The notes beneath the pieces are model-generated. The model saw only the letters and a list, made by a program, of their open reading frames with translations. It made no database searches and was not told the origin of the DNA. Below, piece by piece: positions 60,384-64,000 of a stretch of 64,000 nucleotides of DNA. Within the stretch, counting starts at the first letter, position 1; the number at the start of each line of letters is the position of its first letter. Both the position numbers and the translations under genes were made by a program. Origin of the DNA: Candidatus Nitrospira kreftii (GTDB taxonomy: Bacteria > Nitrospirota > Nitrospiria > Nitrospirales > Nitrospiraceae); NCBI GenBank assembly GCA_014058405.1, contig CP047423.1, positions 2,501,777 to 2,565,776 of the forward strand, written 5' to 3'.

Positions 60384-63300
60384 CAAACGACGGACTCACC
60401 ATGGCCAACGCCGCTTCCCTCCCCGTTATGGCCTGTCCAAGTTGGTCCAGTCCGTCATGACTTGGCGCGACTTGCCGAAGCGCATCATGTTCGCGACGAG
60501 CTTCCTCGATCTGTTCTGCCCGCAACAGGACACTCGCGAATGCGAATCGAGCAGCCAAGTCGCCGGAATTTCTCGCGACATAGCTGCGCAAGTAGTCACC
60601 CAACTCTTGCCATCGGTTTTGTGCCGCCCCTGCTCGGAGCAACCAATGAATGGCTTCAGCGTCGTCAGGATATTCAGCCAATACTTGAAGAAATCGCTCC
60701 CACGCTCCTTGCGTGTAGGCTCGTCCCATCGCCGCCACGCCCATTCCCATCAGACATTTCTTACGATCTGCGCCCTCGCGCATTGCCGAATCAAACGCCA
60801 TTTCCGCTTGCGTATATTGCTCTCGCTGCATCCCGATAACACCCGTCAATAACAAACCTTCTGCATGTGCGGGGCATCCACTCAGCAACTTCTGCAAGTG
60901 TTGGTCAGCTGCCACAACGTCCTGCTGTTCCAGATACCCACGGACGACTTGAAGACGCACAGGCAGGTCCTCCGCTAGCTCAAGATAACGAGCGAGAAAT
61001 TTCACCTGTAATGCTGGCTCCTGGAGGTGCTCACACACCATCGCCGCCCAAGACAATACATACGGATCGCTTGGCCAGTCATTAGACAAGATCAATTCAC
61101 GCCGGACTGCTGGCCAGTCTTGTTTCAGCGCAGCCGTCTGCGCGGCCGCCACATGCGCCCAGGAGGCTCGGTCCTTAATATCGCCGATCAGCTGAATATC
61201 GCCGCCACCTTGTCCGTTACGGTGGGTCCGCTTCAGTTTGTACCCATCAACGTGGAAATGTAGATCCTCGTCGCCTGCCCACCATTGCGCCCCCCATCGG
61301 TCCAAAAAGCGAGCGGCATTTGTGTCCTCGTGAACCTTCCGTCCAGGAGTTTGACTTTCGAGATGAACGACAACGCTCCGCGGTTGATAGACTACCCGGT
61401 ACCCTCGTTCTCGTACCTTCAAGCATAGGTCCGCATCTTCGAACCCATTGACATACCCTTCGTCGAACCCTCCCGCTCCTTCGAACAAACACCGCCTGAT
61501 TAACAGGCATGCCGCAGTAACAATCTGAAACTCACGCCGTTGATTGACCGCCGGATGGTCGCCAGCGAAAGACTTGTAGATATGGTACGGTAAGCCGCCC
61601 TGACAGTCTCGGACAACTCCCGCATGCTGAATCGTTCCGTCGGAATACAGAAGCTTACTGCCAACTACGCCGATGGATCCATCGGCTTCTGCTTCCGCGA
61701 CCAGGGCATTCAGCCAACCAGGCTGTGGAATCGTATCGTTGTTCAAGAAGACAAGATACTTCCCGCGCGCGGACCGTGCCCCTTGGTTGCATGCTTTGGC
61801 AAATCCAAGATTTTCCTGGTTGCAGATTATTTGAACATCTCCGCCAAGGGTACAAAGGAAGGAGGCCGTGTCATCGGTCGAGTGGTTGTCGACCACGATA
61901 AGTTCCCATGAGACATCACCGGTTGTCGCAGCTAACGCCTCCAAACACAGCCGCGTCAGTTCACATCGGTTCCACACTGGAATAATCACCGAGCAGTCAT
62001 AGGTTGACGCAGAGGCATCGACCGGAGTGGAAGCCGAACCTGCGCAGTCTTTGAGATAGGTCTGCCTCAGCCGATGCTCCTCAGGTCCAGCAATCTCCGC
62101 CCGATTCGATAAACCATCCGGCGAGTGCCAATAGAGGCCGGTTACGACAGGGACATGCAACATCTGATGCTGAGCCCCGACTCGAATCCAAAAATCCTGA
62201 TCACCAAGAGCTCTGTAGCTTTCATCGAAATACCCCACGCTCTCGTGCAGCGTCCGCCGCCACATCGGATGAGGACCAATGGTGCAGTGCTTCAGGAGAT
62301 ACTCGTAGGAGTAGTCTGGCCATTGCCACGCTCCAATTCTACGGTGTTTTTCGAAGGTTTGATGCGGAAGGTCCGTCAAGTAGGTGTTTCCGTAAACCAG
62401 TGATACCTCAGGATGCTCATTGAGACTTTGTGACAAGATCTCATACGCATCAGCTCGCAATCGGTCGTTAGTGCTAAATGGAGTGATGTAGCAGCCACGA
62501 GCTAGCTTAAGAGCAATATTCCAGGCGACGTAGACACCGATTCTGCTCGGCGTCCTAATATAGTTGATATTGTGATGGCGCTCTTGGAAAGCCTTCACAA
62601 TCCGCCCTTCATTTTGTGGTGATGCCGCATCCACAACTATGATCTCTATTTGATCCGCAATCGTCTGCCGTACTAAATCCTCCAGACATTCCTGCATGAA
62701 GGCCTCGGATTCGTAAGTCGATACAATGACAGACACCAACGGGGTGGAAGTCCTGTTACCGACCGGCTCCCGCTCACCTGTCGGTTGTCGCGATGAACAG
62801 TGTTGAGACACCACCTCACCTTGCTCCATCGTGACCCGTCGGGAATTAGTAGTGCCGTGATAGGCAATGCCTATCCCAGCCCCTGGGTAAAAATGGGTTT
62901 GTGGACATTCTTGAAAGTAGAGGAACTGACGTCCTGTACACTCGGCAAACCGGGAGAGTTCTTGTGTCACATGAGCATTATCGCTGATCACAACTGCATG
63001 CGGACTAAGCCGGCTGCGCACCGTGTCATATTCCCCCCGTTCGTACTCAGCTGTATGCGCGCTATCTGCAATGAAGAGGTCAATGGGCTCGGTCATGGCT
63101 TGAAGTGTGGTGATAGAATCTCCGTACACAATCTTGCCCACTTGGGCATAGGGGTCCGCAAAGAGAAAACCTGCCGAGGGATCGATATCTGTCGCGTAAA
63201 GATGTCCCTCATGTCCCTCAGCACGATTTTTCAAGAGAGCGGCTGCAAGAACGCATGTCCCCAGCCCCTTATCAACGCCGGTCTCAACAACAACCTTGGG

Positions 63301-63999
63301 CTTGAGCGCACGGACAAGCGCGTACCAACCGGCACGTCGACCGTATCGAGCCTCTCCGTCTGCCGTCAGCCGGCGGCTGCTTTCGGCAGTCCTCTGCCTG
63401 ATATGGCTCTTTAAGATGCCATCCTGGTCCAACTCGGTCAGAAATTGTTCGACTGTGGCGAGCGGTGCGGATGTTACGAGTGAGAGCGTCCAAGCCAAAT
63501 GTTTGTTATTCGCGGGAGTCAAATCGTAGGTTAGATTAGTGGTTTCGTTCGACGTTCCCAACCAGCCCAAAAGGTCTTGGATGGGACGCGTCACGTATCC
63601 CAGTGCCAACTGCAGCCGTTGCGGGAGGAACGCGATAAGCCGAGGATCTCTCTGCTGCAGCTGGTCAGTAAGTGGTCCCAGAAGTGGATCGGCGGAATGG
63701 GCCTTAACCCAATTAGTAACTGCATGAGTCATCCCGGCTGGATTGGATCCTGATTGAGCGAGTGCCACAGAAAGAGCGGCACAAGCCTGCGTCAACCTCC
63801 CCACATTCGTATAGAACTGGTCCGGGTCGTGTGGAAGAGCCAGTGCGGTCAATCCAGACGTGCCTCCAGCGGCCACCGGGCCGGCCGAAGATGCACGACC
63901 CTCATCGCGCCTGATCGACGGCACAGCTGGTTTTGTTGAAGCTCTAAGCGGTGAGGAATCACACGATCCCGGCCACCCAGTAACCTGGTTCGAGCACAT
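60367..63999 (-). CDS. Multidomain methyltransferase-glycosyltransferase-TPR protein (right edge open)
   Basis: At least 1210 residues; the ATG at 63999 is at the window edge, so the true start may be outside. A helical N-terminal part (1-190) precedes a class I SAM-methyltransferase-like domain (about 225-390: V-V-V-E-T-G-V-D-K-G-L-G-T, Y-A-T-D-I-D-P-S-A-G). A first GT2 domain (about 420-640: V-S-V-I-V-S-T-Y-E-S) and a second GT2 domain (about 670-920: S-V-I-I-P-V-W-N-R, V-F-L-N-N-D-T-I-P) follow. The C-terminal TPR repeats (about 960-1190) are like those of O-linked transferase scaffolds. It may build and methylate a short glycan on flagellin or surface polymers. Confidence 0.88.
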   Translation of the reverse strand: MCSNQVTGWPGSCDSSPLRASTKPAVPSIRRDEGRASSAGPVAAGGTSGLTALALPHDPDQFYTNVGRLTQACAALSVALAQSGSNPAGMTHAVTNWVKAHSADPLLGPLTDQLQQRDPRLIAFLPQRLQLALGYVTRPIQDLLGWLGTSNETTNLTYDLTPANNKHLAWTLSLVTSAPLATVEQFLTELDQDGILKSHIRQRTAESSRRLTADGEARYGRRAGWYALVRALKPKVVVETGVDKGLGTCVLAAALLKNRAEGHEGHLYATDIDPSAGFLFADPYAQVGKIVYGDSITTLQAMTEPIDLFIADSAHTAEYERGEYDTVRSRLSPHAVVISDNAHVTQELSRFAECTGRQFLYFQECPQTHFYPGAGIGIAYHGTTNSRRVTMEQGEVVSQHCSSRQPTGEREPVGNRTSTPLVSVIVSTYESEAFMQECLEDLVRQTIADQIEIIVVDAASPQNEGRIVKAFQERHHNINYIRTPSRIGVYVAWNIALKLARGCYITPFSTNDRLRADAYEILSQSLNEHPEVSLVYGNTYLTDLPHQTFEKHRRIGAWQWPDYSYEYLLKHCTIGPHPMWRRTLHESVGYFDESYRALGDQDFWIRVGAQHQMLHVPVVTGLYWHSPDGLSNRAEIAGPEEHRLRQTYLKDCAGSASTPVDASASTYDCSVIIPVWNRCELTRLCLEALAATTGDVSWELIVVDNHSTDDTASFLCTLGGDVQIICNQENLGFAKACNQGARSARGKYLVFLNNDTIPQPGWLNALVAEAEADGSIGVVGSKLLYSDGTIQHAGVVRDCQGGLPYHIYKSFAGDHPAVNQRREFQIVTAACLLIRRCLFEGAGGFDEGYVNGFEDADLCLKVRERGYRVVYQPRSVVVHLESQTPGRKVHEDTNAARFLDRWGAQWWAGDEDLHFHVDGYKLKRTHRNGQGGGDIQLIGDIKDRASWAHVAAAQTAALKQDWPAVRRELILSNDWPSDPYVLSWAAMVCEHLQEPALQVKFLARYLELAEDLPVRLQVVRGYLEQQDVVAADQHLQKLLSGCPAHAEGLLLTGVIGMQREQYTQAEMAFDSAMREGADRKKCLMGMGVAAMGRAYTQGAWERFLQVLAEYPDDAEAIHWLLRAGAAQNRWQELGDYLRSYVARNSGDLAARFAFASVLLRAEQIEEARREHDALRQVAPSHDGLDQLGQAITGREAALAMVSPSFVNGEA

Positions 64000-64000
64000 G

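Overview
The window looks like a stretch of a Gram-negative, flagellated, chemotactic bacterium, most likely Nitrospirota (a Nitrospira-like genome). This is an inference from the gene set: a type II secretion cluster, a large PAS-rich chemotaxis and signalling block, a short flagellin beside glycosyltransferases, four-helix-bundle ORFs, and abundant short heptad-phased repeats. No rRNA or tRNA gene was recognised.

Layout. 1-9204 (minus strand): envelope polysaccharide genes (a partial glycosyltransferase, a Wzy/ligase-like protein, a glycosyltransferase, a Wzx flippase). These are followed by a decayed patch holding a wecB 3' relic and a toxin-antitoxin-like remnant, then intact wecB, fcl and gmd with a four-helix-bundle gene between fcl and gmd. 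9350-20057 (plus strand): type II secretion operon gspC-E-F-G-H-I-J-N-L-M-K, with no gspD in the window. 20129-26670 (minus strand): a signalling block with REC-HATPase, HPt, REC-PP2C and two STAS proteins, then cheB, cheD, a frameshifted four-helix-bundle gene and cheR. 27034-40359: two PAS-containing chemoreceptors separated by an intact ISL3-like insertion sequence, a response regulator, a 1571-residue multi-PAS/GAF histidine kinase and an IS256-like relic. 40450-47799: cheW, cheA, cheY, a CheZ-like protein, a STAS protein, motB, motA, cheZ and cheY. 48115-55369: a small HTH protein, a MinD/FlhG-like ATPase, a PilZ protein, a degenerate GGDEF protein, fliT-like, fliS, fliD, flaG and fliC (with a sigma-28-type promoter), and an unknown gene. 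55397-63999: four large glycosyltransferase-type genes, plausibly for flagellin or surface glycosylation; the last is open at the right edge.

The most unusual feature is two families of short inverted repeats built from 7-bp units. Family A is (N)TGAAAC/GTTTCA(N); family B is GTGAAGC/GCTTCAC. They lie in many intergenic gaps, form start or stop segments of several genes, and are embedded in frame in the linkers of CheB and CheA. Both four-helix-bundle genes are bracketed by convergent heptad arrays, which suggests that the repeats are ends or relics of a small mobile unit. The 7-bp period also means that units keep or shift the reading frame according to copy number.
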